From Charina bottae (taxonomy: Eukaryota; Chordata; Lepidosauria; Squamata; Charinaidae), in the NCBI GenBank assembly GCA_023362775.1, contig JALMGJ010000014.1, forward strand, positions 1,116,001 through 1,180,000: 64,000 bases of DNA, written 5' to 3'. Of the stretch, positions 34,948 through 45,674 are shown piece by piece (positions within the stretch are counted from its first letter, which is position 1; each line of letters opens with the position of its first letter). The position numbers were made by a program, and so were the translations under genes. The notes below the pieces were generated by a model. The model did not search any database. It was not told where the DNA came from and was given only the letters and a program-made list of their open reading frames with translations.

Positions 34948-37900
34948 GTAAGAGACAGCCGGGCAAAATGGTGGGCATCTTTCTCTGTGCTGCTTCATCC
35001 TCACCCTTCCCTGGGCTTGTCACAAGCCACTTCCCTTTAGAGCGCACGCGTCATGCCGGCCACATGACCGCGGAAGCGTCTTCGGACAACGCTGACTCTT
35101 CGGCTAACAAACGGAGATGAGCACCGGCCCCTAGAGTCAGACACGGCTGTGCAGGGGAAACCTTTACCTTTTTTTCAAACTTGGCCACTTTAAGATGTGT
35201 GGACTTCAACTCCCAGAATTCCCCAGCTGGCATGCTGGCTGGGGAATTCTGGGAGTTGAAGTCCACACACATCTTAAAGTGGCCAAGTTTGAAAAACGGT
35301 GCTTTAGCGTGACCGGCCACTTCCTCTGGTCCAAACTGCGTCTCACGTTAGAGCCAGATGTGCCCACACCGGCAACAGCAGTGAAAATCAGTTGTGGGCA
35401 CGTCAGGATGTGAACGCTTGGGAGTTTCCCACTCTCCCCCACCATATTTTTTTCTTCTGACCATTGAATCTTGAAAAGCTGTTGCAGTTTGAGCCTTACT
35501 GATAAAGAGTTTCCTAATCAGCCTCCGAGTAATTCTTCTCCTTGTGGTTTATTGCTCTTAAATAATATCAGCCTCTAATTTTCCTTTAGGTGTTTTTCCC
35601 CCACCAGCCGCTTCCAACCTATTCGCCCACTGGTAAGAGTTTCAGAGTTCTTGGGGCGTTTCCTCCCCTCCGGTGTATTTTTGCTCATTCGCCACCTTCT
35701 GTTCAGCTTCAACTTTCCCCTTTCTCTCCTTTGCGAGAAGGTCAAGTTTATTCCGATTCAGACTTCGTCACCCCTTCGCTGCCCCTGATGGATGAAGGAA
35801 CCGTCTACTCCGGGTGGCTGGCCCAGCCGTCCCCAGCCACTTTGCAGCCTTTGACCCAGTGGACCACTTCCCCAGATTATGTGTCTCACGAAACGGTCAG
35901 CTGTCCTTACACGGCGGACATGTTCGTTCAGCCGGTCTGCCCCAGTTATACCCTCGTGGGGACGTCGTCGCTGCTGACCTATACATCCCAGCCACTGATC
36001 ACAAACATTGCGGTGAGTTTGGTATGGTACCATCCGTGTGATGGTTGGCTTCTTTTCCACTAACACGGAGGGGTAGAAAGAGAGAGCATGGGAACCTGCC
36101 AGCGTTTGCTGGATTTTTCCCCCCTCTCTGAGCGCCGTGGATGTGGTGACAAACACCACGAGATCTTCCACAGGACGATGCTGTCCCTGAACAGAGGTGA
36201 GATGAGCCCCGTGTTGGTTGTGTTATGCCATGGTGGAGACGTGCAATTGTGACACTGTTCTGCCACTGCCACGGGATGCATGGAGGGGGAAACGCCATCC
36301 CAGGGCAAGAAAGGCGGTTTCGGAAATAGCAAGACGCGACTGCATTGAGCTTCCAAGGGTGGCCTGTGCCCCATTAGAGAGGATTTGTCCCTTGCCCCAC
36401 CACCTCCCAGCTCCTGGGTTTCCATTTACAGCAGGTCCAGAAAAGGTCCTCAGATGCAAAATTTCTGGTATGCCAGCACTGTGGGCGATTGGGAATGCAA
36501 GACAGCTTAAAATTTGTGATTTTAACGATCCTCCTTTGGATGATAAAAGGACTTAAAAATTACATCTCAAAATAACCATGACCTAGCCCCAGGTGTAAGG
36601 TCACACAGCTACCTAGGAACATATTTAGGATTCCCTTACCAACTTTGCTCAGACTGAAGAAGCTCCTTGGATAAGGAGCGAAACGTTTCCACTGAGAAAA
36701 TAGAAATCCAGTTGACATGATTCAAGCTACAGACAATTCCACCTGGATGACTGAGAACCTTCATAGACATACATGTTTGGGTATATTTTATAATAATCAG
36801 TAGTAGTGATGAAGATGATGATTCTGTAGGAATCTTTATTTTCTGTTCTTTTGGGAAGGAGGGGTGTTTGTTTAGGGATGATGGAATGGGATGGGGCAAG
36901 GCCAGCTTGAAATGATAGCAGGCCACACTGTCAATAACTATTGAGAGTTGACGGCATTCAGTCATTAGTCAGAGTGAGTAAATGCTGATTGGCTGTCAGT
37001 TCAGATTGTTGTGATGTTTGCACTCCCGGGTACCCTGAAGCACCCCCCCCCCCCCCCGTCAAATCTGAAGCCCTAATAGGTTCTGTTTGCACCAGAGGAG
37101 CAGCTATTTCAAAAAATAAATAAATAACAAATCTGTAAGCATTGCTTAAGAGGACATGTTCAAAATTTGCAATTCAAATGCTCAAATATGAAATGTTTTC
37201 CTCAAGACTGCACATCGTCTGTCAGCCCCTCTGCGTTATTAAATATTGCAGCTATGTCAAATACCAGCAAGTGGAATTAATCATCACTGGGTGTGAAGTA
37301 CCCAGAGGAGATATGCAATGAATATTCTGCAAAGATTTGAACAGCTGGTGAATATTTGGCATCAAAATTCTCAGAGGGCCATCGTGAGTAGAATGTTTTC
37401 GGATGCAAATTTTCTTAGCTTCTGATTTAAGCACAGGTGGTTACCGAATGAAGGCTGTTTGGGTGAGAAAGTAAAGCATCCTTCGGTGATCATTGTTTGC
37501 AGCTCAGGAAAAATGAAAGAATTGGAGAGAGAGGTCACACAATTGTCAGGTTTCTGCCCTAGGTGGGCCTGAACAAAGAGCCTTACGGTTCCAATTCGCA
37601 GCTTGTGCCCTGTTGTAATTACAGACCGTCATAAATTGCATTGTTCTGTCTCATGACTCAGAATATTGAATATCACATTTGAATATCTGAAGGGAGAACC
37701 TGGATGATATATTTCACGTTTTCTCCTCTTGTCTGAATCACCATGATAGTTGTGCTGTGTTATTTGCAGCTGCATCTTGAATGCAATTCCTTGTCCTATC
37801 CTTTGATAGATTTTGGGTGTTCAACATTAAAAGAAGCCCACACGACCGAATAAAAGGAGGTCTACCATCTTGAATTTTTGGACTCTCGGCAGATGCCCCT

Positions 37901-38785
37901 GGAGGTCTATCTTCCTGCCAAAGACTTGATAGGCTCCCCATTCATTTGGTGAATTTTGCCTCTATATTGTGTCTATGAAGGTTCTCAGTCATCCAGGTGG
38001 AATTGTCTGTAGCTTGAATCATGTCAACTGGATTTCTATTTTCTAAATAGAAATCCAGTTGACATGATTCAAGCTACAGCCTCTATATTGTGTGAAGAAC
38101 GCCTTCCATTTCGCTGCCTTGAATCCTCCTGCCTGAATTCCAACATTATGAGAGAGGGCAAAATGCTCAGATCTTTCCACCCTTCCCAAACTTTGCAGGT
38201 CCAGCCTGGTGTTCAAATCCCCACTTGTACTGGTGCAGGGATAGCGAAAGACACTGGATGGATCAGGGCCTGTTCCCAAGGAAAGAAGGCATCCATTTGT
38301 GGGTGATAGCCTACCATATTATCCATCCATTGGTCTTCTCCCAAGGCGTTGGACTGAGAGGCTGCAATAGGTTAAGAGTCAAGACTGGGGCCTCCAGGAT
38401 CAGAGGCAGTAGTTCACTGAACTTCAGCTTCTGGGGAGAAAGAGTGACCCACGTGTGTTTTGTCCCTCAGGCTAGATCTGCCTCAACCCCAGCTGTGATG
38501 CCTCATCTGGATGTGATTGACCAGCAAGCTCCTCTGAATTACTTCCCATGGACTCAGCCCATCCCAGCCATGCCGGCATCTTCCCTGCAGTACCAGCCAG
38601 CTTCAACGGCCCTCCCTGCCCCCCAGTTTGTTCCCCTTCCCATTTCAGGAGCTGATCCGCTCCCCCAAGCACTGGAGGAGACCAGGAAGGGGATGGGTCC
38701 TCTGACGCTCGAGAAACTTCTTCTTCAGGATGAAACAAGTGACACGTATGATTTAAACAACAGCCTGCCAGTTGAAGGACTGTAA
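34817..38785 (+). CDS. POU2AF1: POU2AF1 (OCA-B/BOB.1), coding exons 2-5
   Basis: Transcriptional coactivator that clamps the POU domains of OCT1/OCT2 on octamer DNA and is central to B-cell gene expression. Seen here: exons 34817-34947, 35590-35632, 35741-36012 and 38471-38785, all with AG/GT borders and consistent frames (phase 0, 1, 0). Exon 2 carries the OCA peptide RPYQGVRVKEPVKELLKRKR, the POU- and DNA-contacting segment of the family. Exon 4 carries the conserved block around CPYTADMFVQPVCPSYT, and exon 5 the block NYFPWTQP...LQYQP with a C-terminus ending PVEGL. With the candidate exon 1 at 14075 the protein would be 258 residues, against 256 in human. Identity rests on near-continuous similarity to remembered human POU2AF1. 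The gene is convergent with POU2AF3, as in mammals. No frameshift or stop interrupts the exons. Confidence 0.96.
35041..35170 (+). mobile_element. tRNA-derived squamate SINE, 3' part
   Basis: GCCACATGACCGCGGAAGCG, GAGCACCGGCCCCTAGAGTC and the tail AAACCTTTACCTTT. It sits in POU2AF1 intron 2 and abuts the next MITE. Confidence 0.8.
35171..35302. mobile_element. hairpin hAT MITE
   Basis: TTTTTCAAACTTGGCCACTT ... AAGTGGCCAAGTTTGAAAAA palindrome in POU2AF1 intron 2. Confidence 0.8.
35590..35632 (+). CDS. POU2AF1: POU2AF1 exon 3 (43-nt micro-exon)
   Basis: Acceptor TTCCTTTAG, donor G/GTAAGA, phase 0 in and phase 1 out. Encodes VFFPHQPLPTYSPT plus the first base of a Gly codon, matching the conserved PHQPL-TY block. 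The frame also stays open across the following 108-nt intron. Confidence 0.9.
35741..36012 (+). CDS. POU2AF1: POU2AF1 exon 4
   Basis: 272 nt. The acceptor after a pyrimidine tract ends in GAAG and the donor is GCG/GTGAGT. It encodes the central transactivation region, including GWLAQPSPATLQPLTQW and the Tyr/Cys-rich block near CPYTADMFVQPVCPSY. Phase 1 in, phase 0 out. Confidence 0.93.
36514..36780 (+). mobile_element. Penelope-like element 3' end, family 1
   Basis: Begins within the last codons of the endonuclease ORF (NDPPLDDKRT then stop) and continues through GGTGTAAGGTCACACAGCTA, the hammerhead-like core and the 3' end CTGAGAACCTTCATAGACAT. It is colinear with the right arm at 50282-50699. 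Inside POU2AF1 intron 4. Confidence 0.8.
36648..36696 (+). ncRNA. hammerhead-like ribozyme motif, PLE family 1
   Basis: CTCAGA, then CTGAAGA (36654-36660), helix II GCTCCTT-GGAT-AAGGAGC (36662-36679), GAAAC, the GTT cleavage triplet and TCCACTGAG. Helix I pairs CTCAG/CTGAG with a 3-nt bulge. Helix III is only AC/GT, as in the minimal hammerheads reported for PLEs. Confidence 0.65.
37972..38078. mobile_element. tiny Penelope-like head-to-head dimer, family 1
   Basis: Perfect 14-bp duplication GCCTCTATATTGTG at 37958-37971 and 38079-38092. The minus copy runs from the 3' end TCTATGAAGG to TATTTTCT, followed at once by a plus copy from AAATAGAAATCC to AAGCTACA. Only 107 bp, in POU2AF1 intron 4. 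Confidence 0.8.
38471..38785 (+). CDS. POU2AF1: POU2AF1 exon 5 and stop
   Basis: Acceptor TTTGTCCCTCAG. It has 104 codons and then TAA at 38783-38785. It encodes the C-terminal region ARSASTPAV ... FPWTQP ... LQYQP ... LTLEKLLL ... PVEGL, colinear with the mammalian C-terminus. The preceding 2.46-kb intron holds two Penelope-like fragments. Confidence 0.96.
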   Translation, partial: ARSASTPAVMPHLDVIDQQAPLNYFPWTQPIPAMPASSLQYQPASTALPAPQFVPLPISGADPLPQALEETRKGMGPLTLEKLLLQDETSDTYDLNNSLPVEGL

Positions 38786-39459
38786 GACTGGATTTTAGCC
38801 AAGAGGGATGGTGTTCAGATCCTCAGGTCTCACGGGGAATTCATCTCTTTCTCCTGTTCTTCCTTCCTTCTCTCTCCCTCTTTCACTGTAATCAGTATGT
38901 GACCCTCAGCTTCTCTCACTTGGAGCCTCTTTCCAAAGTTTCAGAAAAGTGGGACGGAAACACCAGCATCCGTTTTGGAAAAGAAACAGCAACTTGGAAT
39001 CTCTCCCAAACTTTGCAACCAGAAGCAACATTCTTCCTTCCTAAATAGCTGCACTCTGCGAATGACACATTTGCCCCAGAATGTGGCCCTCAACTCCCTT
39101 TTGGGGGGGGGGGCTGCGCAGACCCTTTCGACCCCAGTGGCCAAACATGGGCAACCAGGTTCCTCCCCCATAATCGTACCAACAAGGACAGCCAACATTT
39201 GGGGAATCCCTAAAATTAAAAGTTAAGAGTCCCTTGAGTCAAAGTTGAGTCCTGGTGATCCTGTGCATACCTCCATTTTGCTTCTTGGCAAAAGGATGGA
39301 AGGAGTTTGCCACTCCCTTCTTCCAATTTCCCCCCCCAGTCTAATCTAGAGATCTGATATCTCCTGGTGCCCTCCGTCCAAGCATTAACCCGTTTAAAAC
39401 AACTCAGCCTCCCCCAGCCCATCTGGCACCACGCAGGTTCATGGCCCTTCACCCCTTAA
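38786..39459 (+). other. POU2AF1: probable POU2AF1 3' UTR
   Basis: Non-repetitive sequence from the stop codon to a TA-flanked MITE at 39460. No canonical AATAAA was found here. A variant ATTAAA at 39215-39220 is the only candidate poly(A) signal, so the transcript end is uncertain. Confidence 0.4.
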
Positions 39460-39824
39460 CAGGTAGTCCTCGCTTAACAACTATTTGTTTAGTGACAGTT
39501 TGGACTTACGATGATGCTGAAAAAACCGACTTACGAACAGTCCTCACCCAACCATTGCAGCATCCCCACGGTCACATGATCACAACTTGGGCGCTTGGCA
39601 ACCAGTTCACATTTATGACCATCGCAGCGTCCTGTGGTCACATGCTTGCCATTTTCGACCTTCCCGGCTGGCTTCTGGCAAGCAAAATCAATGGGGAACC
39701 ATGTGATTCGCTTAACGGCCTCCGCGAAAAAGGTCGTGAAATTGGGTCAGATTCACTTAGTGACTGCTTCGCTTAGCAACCAAAATTCTGGTCCCAATTG
39801 CAGTCATTAAGTGAGGACTACCTG
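39460..39824. mobile_element. TA-flanked MITE (CAGGTAGTCCTCG family)
   Basis: Terminal inverted repeats CAGGTAGTCCTCGCTTAAC / GTGAGGACTACCTG with TA at the right flank. Inner inverted words are found as in two further copies. Tc1/mariner-type (Tigger-like) by termini and TA target. No transposase. Confidence 0.8.
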
Positions 39825-40534
39825 TACACGCAGCTCCTTACCCTTGAAAGGTTGTGTATTTTTCCTGCAGAGAGATTCCTTCTATCTCAGTGGGCTTGAA
39901 AAAAAGGAAGACCAATGTAACGCAGGCGCAAAGCAGTTTGATGGCTCTAGTGCAATTTAAAAAGATCCTGGTGGAGGAATTTCCACAGCCCTGTAGGTGG
40001 GACTTCAAGTTCTTGCAGGGATAAAAGGCTGGAGGAGTTGATCTGAGACAGATGCTGCAGCCACATGCCCAGATTCATCTTTCCAGGCCTCTGAGCAGAA
40101 CCGCTGCTGAGCAATGAAGAAGCACTTTGCTTGGTTAGAGGTTCTGGATTTCATGTCATGGATTTCAGCTCCCCCCCGCCCCCCGCCCCCCCGGAAATCC
40201 AACATAGCTCAGTTGAGGGAAGCTGGTTTACGCTCCAGCAACCCCCCTTTGAATTATGGCATTTTTCTACCTTTGGAAAACAGATGGACAAAATAGATCT
40301 TGCCATTCTTATATCTTCTTGGAATTTTTTTTTTACTTTGAATCTTTGATATTTAGGTTTCAGGCTAGTAAGGAAGATACTGAGGGACTTCTGTGTATGT
40401 GTGTGGGTAAATATATATATATATACACACACAAAAAGGATGCATCAATTATGATCCAGTAGGTCTGGGCTTCCATTGTTTTTGAAAATCTGAGCTGTCT
40501 TTGCTTGGTGTTGAGGGAAAGACAAGTGCAGAAA
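39825..40534. other. intergenic, unassigned
   Basis: Short (TA)n/(CA)n at 40410-40434 only. Confidence 0.35.
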
Positions 40535-40621
40535 GGAGGAGGAGGAGGAGGAGGAGGAGGAGGAGGAGGAGGAGGAGGAGGAGGAGGAGGAGGAGGAGGA
40601 GGAGGAGGAGGAGGAGGAGGA
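40535..40621. repeat. (AGG)n microsatellite, about 29 units
   Basis: Pure AGG trinucleotides. Encoded poly-Arg, poly-Leu or poly-Pro frames are artefacts. Confidence 0.97.
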
Positions 40622-40763
40622 ATCCTAGCATTGATGTAGCACATCTGAAGCGTTGTGAGGGCTTTGTATACACATTCCTAGAAATATTTTGTGTCAAATG
40701 CATGTACGCTGATTTAGAGTTAAAGATGCAAAAGATAGACCTAATTAAGATCAGTTCAGACGG

Positions 40764-40832
40764 GGTGGAGCTTTGACTGCAGCCATGGCTGCCATCTTGA
40801 CTTTTTTGACCACACCCTGTGAACATCCCCAA
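40764..40832. mobile_element. palindromic MITE fragment, right half
   Basis: GAGCTTTGACTGCAGCC, CCATCTTGACTTTTTTGACC and ACACCCTGTGAACATCCC match the TCAAAAAAGTCAAG family. Confidence 0.6.
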
Positions 40833-42194
40833 GTTCAGAAGTTGATCTGGCCTGTATTTTTGCCTAGCAATTTGGTGGGACAGAGATGTATTCTCAACTT
40901 GGGCAACTTGACTATTTCTGATTCCCTCACCCCTTGTGTATTTACAGAATAGAGACCCTGCCACATACTGTTGGGGTAAGAGAGGCCCCCTCTGGTCTGC
41001 AGAAAAATCTGAGTTCTTGGCTGTCAAATCTACCAGTGCTTGTAGCCTCCTTCTAGTAGCTCTCCTCAGCTCGGCTTCACCATCGCCCCTTTGACCAGGC
41101 TAGGTATCCGGTTCATGTAATCTTTTCTAGGAGAGTAAACTGGACAGAAGACTTTATTCCCTTCCCCCAAAATACTAGATTAGCATTCCTGGCCCCTTAA
41201 GTCCAGGTCCTGGTGGCGGTGGGAAGGTGGTGGCAGAGGTATGGACTTGAAGATAAGTAGAAACGCCCAACTCCAGAGAGGCCCTTATAAAGCTGAACCC
41301 TGCGAAAGAAAAGAAAACTTTCAGAGATATCTGTCTTGGCAAACGGTGTTGCTTCATTTCCGAAAAGACTGTTGACATTCCAAGCATTCATACTGTAGAG
41401 TTTTTTATCGTGTGTACAATACAACAGTCTGGGTACTAACTGTGTTTGCAAAAGCCGAGGGCCAACGAGCGGAGAGCCGTAAAGAAAAGAAAGGCTTAAG
41501 ATGCTTCCCACACCCTCGCTTTTACGAGGGGGGCTTGGATTCCAGCCCAGAGACATACAATTGGCTCTTTGTTTGCAGGGAGAGAATGAGCAGCATTAAA
41601 GGAATGCCCTGCCACCATTTGTCAGTGAAAGAAATGCGGCGTATGGCAACCGTTGGATCCATCCTGCAGAACTGAATCCGAATGATCCCATGGGGCTCTG
41701 CACCCGTAATCCCGGTCAGCTTCCATTTTCTGATGGCTGCTGCCCAGGGGGAGACCAGCAACCCTATACAAGCCAAGGGGTTCCCAACAGTTCCCTCTTT
41801 AATAAATTGTTTGGAGAGGAGGTAAGAAAAAAGATGGAAAATATGAAAAAGCAATGCTTGAAGCTGACCTGGGAGAAGCTTGTCCCATTCCTTTAATCTC
41901 TTCAACCCTCCTTCTCCCACGCCTAGGACTTACTGACTGGGTTCACCCACATCCTGCTAAGCCATGATCTCTTTAACTATTGTTTGTTGCATAAACCATC
42001 ACTGGCTGGGCACACACAACACATGGAGCCAGAACTCACAGTATGGCTTAGCGGAAGGGTAGACAACCTTTTCATGGCATTTGGGGTGGGGGAAGGTGAA
42101 GCCACATCACACACGAGGGTGGAGAGCACGGGGGGACGTTGATTTAAACCACGATAGCAGATGCCTTTCTGGCAACCTCTACCTTGGCTGAGCT
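40833..42194. other. intergenic, unassigned
   Basis: Recurring GGTTCACCCAC / CACACACAACACATGG words at 41935-42060. No gene recognised. Confidence 0.35.
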
Positions 42195-42300
42195 CACAAT
42201 GTTAAGCCGGGCCCATCCTGGTTGGTCCTGAGATGGGAGGCTCTCAGGACATTCCATGGGCGTAGGCTACATAGGAGTTGGGAAGCCATCTTGGAAGAAG
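42195..42300 (+). mobile_element. 5S rRNA-derived SINE fragment
   Basis: TTAAGCCGGGCCCATCCTGG, TTGGTCCTGAGATGGGAGGC and GGGCGTAGGCTACA parallel the 3' half of 5S rRNA. Decayed. Confidence 0.5.
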
Positions 42301-43651
42301 AAAGACAGTGGCCAAGCAGTTCCTTATCACTGCCAAGATAACCACACGGGCACATGCGTGGCACTGCCAGGATTGGCGCTCACCCTGAGGCAGCAGACTG
42401 TTCCCTCTTGAACCCGACTGAAAAGGGAAGAACTAATTTCTCACACAGGGCATGCTTGGGTACAGAACATGCACGAGCACAGAGAGTTATGAGTACTCCA
42501 TGGAAGGGACACATTCAAAGGCCAGAGGTCTGAATACCAGTGGTTGGTAAGCAATAGTAAGAGAGGATTTCCCAGAAGTCAGCGGGGGAGTTAGCAAGGC
42601 TCAACTCTACCTACCGTTGCATGTCAGCTATCCTATCCAGCTTTTGCCTTGGGCTCAGCCGCGACCTGGCCACCTTTTTTGGAGATTTGGGTTACGGGAA
42701 GACTTTCACTTTTTGCAAATAATCATCGAGACACGACCACAGTCTGCCCTTAACTCCTGGGTAAATACCACCGCTAATCAGATCAGGGTTGTTGGTTTTT
42801 TTAAAAAAAAACACACTGGACTTAAAGTGTATAAATATTTACTGTATTCCCCTGGTCCCTGAGAGTCAAAAAGGCAAGCTGTTTTAAGTGGGGGAGAGGT
42901 GAGCTGTGGAGGCAAAATATTAGGGGGGAAAAACCCCTAACAGGTTCCCCTTACCCAAGTCACATTTTATAAGAGATAAACGAAAATCTCCTATGGGCAA
43001 GGCTTTCCTGACTTTGTGAAAAGTTTGTCTTGCAAATATGCCCATTGGCATTTGAGTTAACCCTTGACCCTGAGGCCTCAGGCATGTGTGTGCTAGCCGT
43101 GACCTTGCTTAATACCGAGATTGTCTGCGGATGGAGGTTATACATCATTCACCCCAGAGGTTTTTACTCTCTCTCTCTCTCTCACGCACACGCACCCGCA
43201 CCCACCCACCTGCACACACGTTTTTCGGGTTATCTTTCTGGAGCCGTAGCATGGGGCAATAGCTCATCTCTTACAGCGCATCTGTCTGCCACTGCTCCTG
43301 CTAATCTTCATGGTTTTCTGCGTGTGCTGATAGAATCGCCTGAAAATTGTGGTTTTATCTCGGCACGAGTCCCTGCAGCACTCACCCCCCTCCAAGGAAA
43401 ATATATATTTTCTCCTTCCAATAGAAGGATCGGGGTCATTTCTGAAGCCACCTTTGGCCTTCAGAGTATGCCCTGGGGCATTTCTATTCTGCAGACGCCT
43501 GGAAGTTCTCTTTCCACAAAGAATGAGCAGAAGGCTGCACCGAGGTGTGTTCCCATCACACAAATGGGGCTGGTTGAGCCTCTGTCTGTTCACTTGGGTC
43601 TCCTTTGTAGTGTTTGCAAACAGGGATCGAGTCTCCATGAATATATGGAGT
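42301..43651. other. intergenic, unassigned
   Basis: Short CT/CA run at 43165-43220. The left part of a 330-codon open frame (43030-44022) lies here; that frame continues through a SINE and a PLE fragment and is not a gene. Confidence 0.4.
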
Positions 43652-43830
43652 TTGGTGTCGTGGTTAAGGCATCAGGCTGGGTGACCTTGGGCCAGTCCCT
43701 CCCTCTCCGCCCTAGGAAGGAGGCAATGGCAAAGCACTTCCAAAAATCCTTGCCAAGAAAACTGCAGGGACTTGTCCAGGCAGTCTCCCGAGAATCGGAC
43801 ACGATTGAGCGGATTAAAAAAAAAGAAGTT
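43652..43830 (+). mobile_element. tRNA-headed squamate SINE, internally deleted
   Basis: GTCGTGGTTAAGGCATCAGG (A-box region), then GTGACCTTGGGCCAGTCCCT, GGAGGCAATGGCAAAGCACT, CTTGCCAAGAAAACTGCAGG and ACACGATTGAGCGGA. The B-box part is missing. Confidence 0.7.
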
Positions 43831-43985
43831 ATGATACCCATGTGGGTGGGCAGGGGTGGCTGGAGATGGAAGGAGCAGAAACCTCAGTCTAGCAATGCAC
43901 AATGTCCTTCAAGACATGACTTGGGCTGGGCAATCAGGCCCAAGTCTAGGGACCTGCAGCTCGATGGGCCACAAATTCAAGGCTA

Positions 43986-44074
43986 CTTTTCCACTGAGAA
44001 AATAGAAATCCAGTTGACATGATTCAAGCTACAGACAATTCCACCTGGATGACTGAGAACCTTCATAGACATAG
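43986..44074 (+). mobile_element. 89-bp Penelope-like insertion beginning at the ribozyme cleavage site
   Basis: Perfect 9-bp duplication TCAAGGCTA at 43977-43985 and 44075-44083. The insert starts CTTTTCCACTGAG, i.e. at the position where the family-1 hammerhead would cut (GTT/TCC), and runs to the 3' end CTTCATAGACATAG. Confidence 0.8.
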
Positions 44075-44485
44075 TCAAGGCTATATTCTTTTTAAAAAAT
44101 AAAGCAGCAGAAGTCCTGTCCCCCTCCCCACAAACCTGTTTAAATTAAAGGGGGTGGGGAAACAGGAACTACCAGATGGAAGGAATCGGAAGAAAAAAGA
44201 ATTGGTAGGTGAGGCCCGGTTGGTAGGCAGTGGTGGAGAGCGGGCAGGAGAATACGGTGCACCAGAAGCCTCTCAATGTTATCAGTGCCTCTGATCACTA
44301 TTAAGGGGAGCCACCATCCATTAGTTACCTCCCTACATTTTCTTGAGACTTCTTTTGCTGTCTCAGACGTATTCCCCAAGGGCGGAACCGTGGCACGTGC
44401 TTTGCAGTCGGGTGGCACCAGGAGCTGTTGCCGGGGTAATCCCTTTCTGCAGCCGGGAAGGACCTTCTCTGCGCATCCCCCAACA

Positions 44486-44493
44486 TGACGTCA
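44486..44493. promoter_or_regulatory. palindromic CRE-type site
   Basis: Perfect TGACGTCA inside a GC-rich, repeat-free patch (about 44370-44780) between the two genes. A CACGTG-containing E-box lies at about 44395. Function is inferred from motif and context only. Confidence 0.3.
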
Positions 44494-45382
44494 CCGCATC
44501 CGTGACGGACCCAGGGTTTGCAAGGCTTCGCCTGGTCTGAATTAGGGGTCCAGCTGGGGTTGCTCAGTGACGGGTGCAGGCAAACAGAAGCCTCATAAAG
44601 ATTATCTGTCTGTTGAGGTGTGGCCTGCAGGACAGCAGCTGGGCACGGACTGGGGCGTCCACTCCCTCCCGGTGGGTTTAAAGAGTGGGTTGCGGGTGGC
44701 CCAACAGCCGGGACTTCAAGTTGCAGAGAGAAGGGTGAGTTGTCACCCAGCCACTACGCTGGGGAGCAAATAACCTTATTAGGGAGGAAGGAGTCTTTTT
44801 AAAAGAAAGGCAATTCATGCATCATTTCTTTGCAATACTGCTTGCAACCAGAAAAAAAATCTGTCCACAACTTTCTTCAGAGAAGAAATATGAACAGCAC
44901 TTTTTTTCCAATGCCCACGAGAGAGTCCTTAGTCACTCGACATTTGGCTCCCCAGGTGAGACTGCGGCATCTGCACACTGATTGGTCTGACATGCGACCT
45001 TCATCAAATATCCACCAGGAGTCACTGTTTTGCAAAAAATGCACGGGGTAAAATATGTATTTCTCCCGAGACATGTCAGAATAGATGCTAGCGCATACAT
45101 GCATGTCAGAATCTCGCTTTGTTTTTCAAATGCAGAAGAGGGAGTGAAGGTGATAAAGTGGACCATCTTAAGATCATATTTGCCCAGCAATCAAGCCCTC
45201 ACAATCATGATGAAGGATCCGGAATTTTGAGTTGGTGTTTAGCTTAGAAATCCTGGTTTGGGGCAGAGTAAATGAGCCGTGAGCTAGAAAATTCCCCAGA
45301 TATAATCTTAGCTGTGCCACTGACTTTGTAAATCATTTTTGTTGCCACTCCTCCATTCTTTTCCTCCAAAGAATGAATAGAG

Positions 45383-45450
45383 CAGTGTTTCTCAACCTCA
45401 GCAACTTTAAGATGCGTGGACTTCAACTCCCAGAATTCCCCAGCCAGCCA
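45383..45450. mobile_element. hairpin hAT MITE, left half
   Basis: CAGTGTTTCTCAACCTCAGC to CCCAGCCAGCCATGG. Confidence 0.75.
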
Positions 45451-45551
45451 TGGTTTAATATCACCTTGTGAGTTGCTGGTAAAATGCAAGGCTGATCCAG
45501 ATCCTGCTTCAGGGCTTCCCAGAGGCCAGACAATTGTGATCATCTCTAGAT

Positions 45552-45674
45552 CAATGTTTCTCAACCTCAGCCACTTTAAGATGTGTGGACTTCAACTCCC
45601 AGAATTCTCCTGGCTGGGGAATTCTGGGAGTTGGAGTCCACACATCTTAAAGTGGCTGAGGTTGAGAAACACTG
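45552..45674. mobile_element. hairpin hAT MITE
   Basis: Palindrome CAATGTTTCTCAACCTCAGC ... GCTGAGGTTGAGAAACACTG. No clear target duplication. Confidence 0.8.

Noticed and set aside
36218..36556. 112-codon + frame after POU2AF1 exon 4
   Set aside because: Lies in intron 4; its last ten codons are the PLE ORF terminus and the rest is unrelated intron.
40449..41027. 192-codon minus frame with poly-Leu
   Set aside because: Produced by the (AGG)n run at 40535-40621.
43030..44022. 330-codon open frame on the + strand
   Set aside because: It runs through a CT/CA repeat, a tRNA SINE (43652-43830) and a PLE fragment (43986-44074). The frame is a chance chimera.
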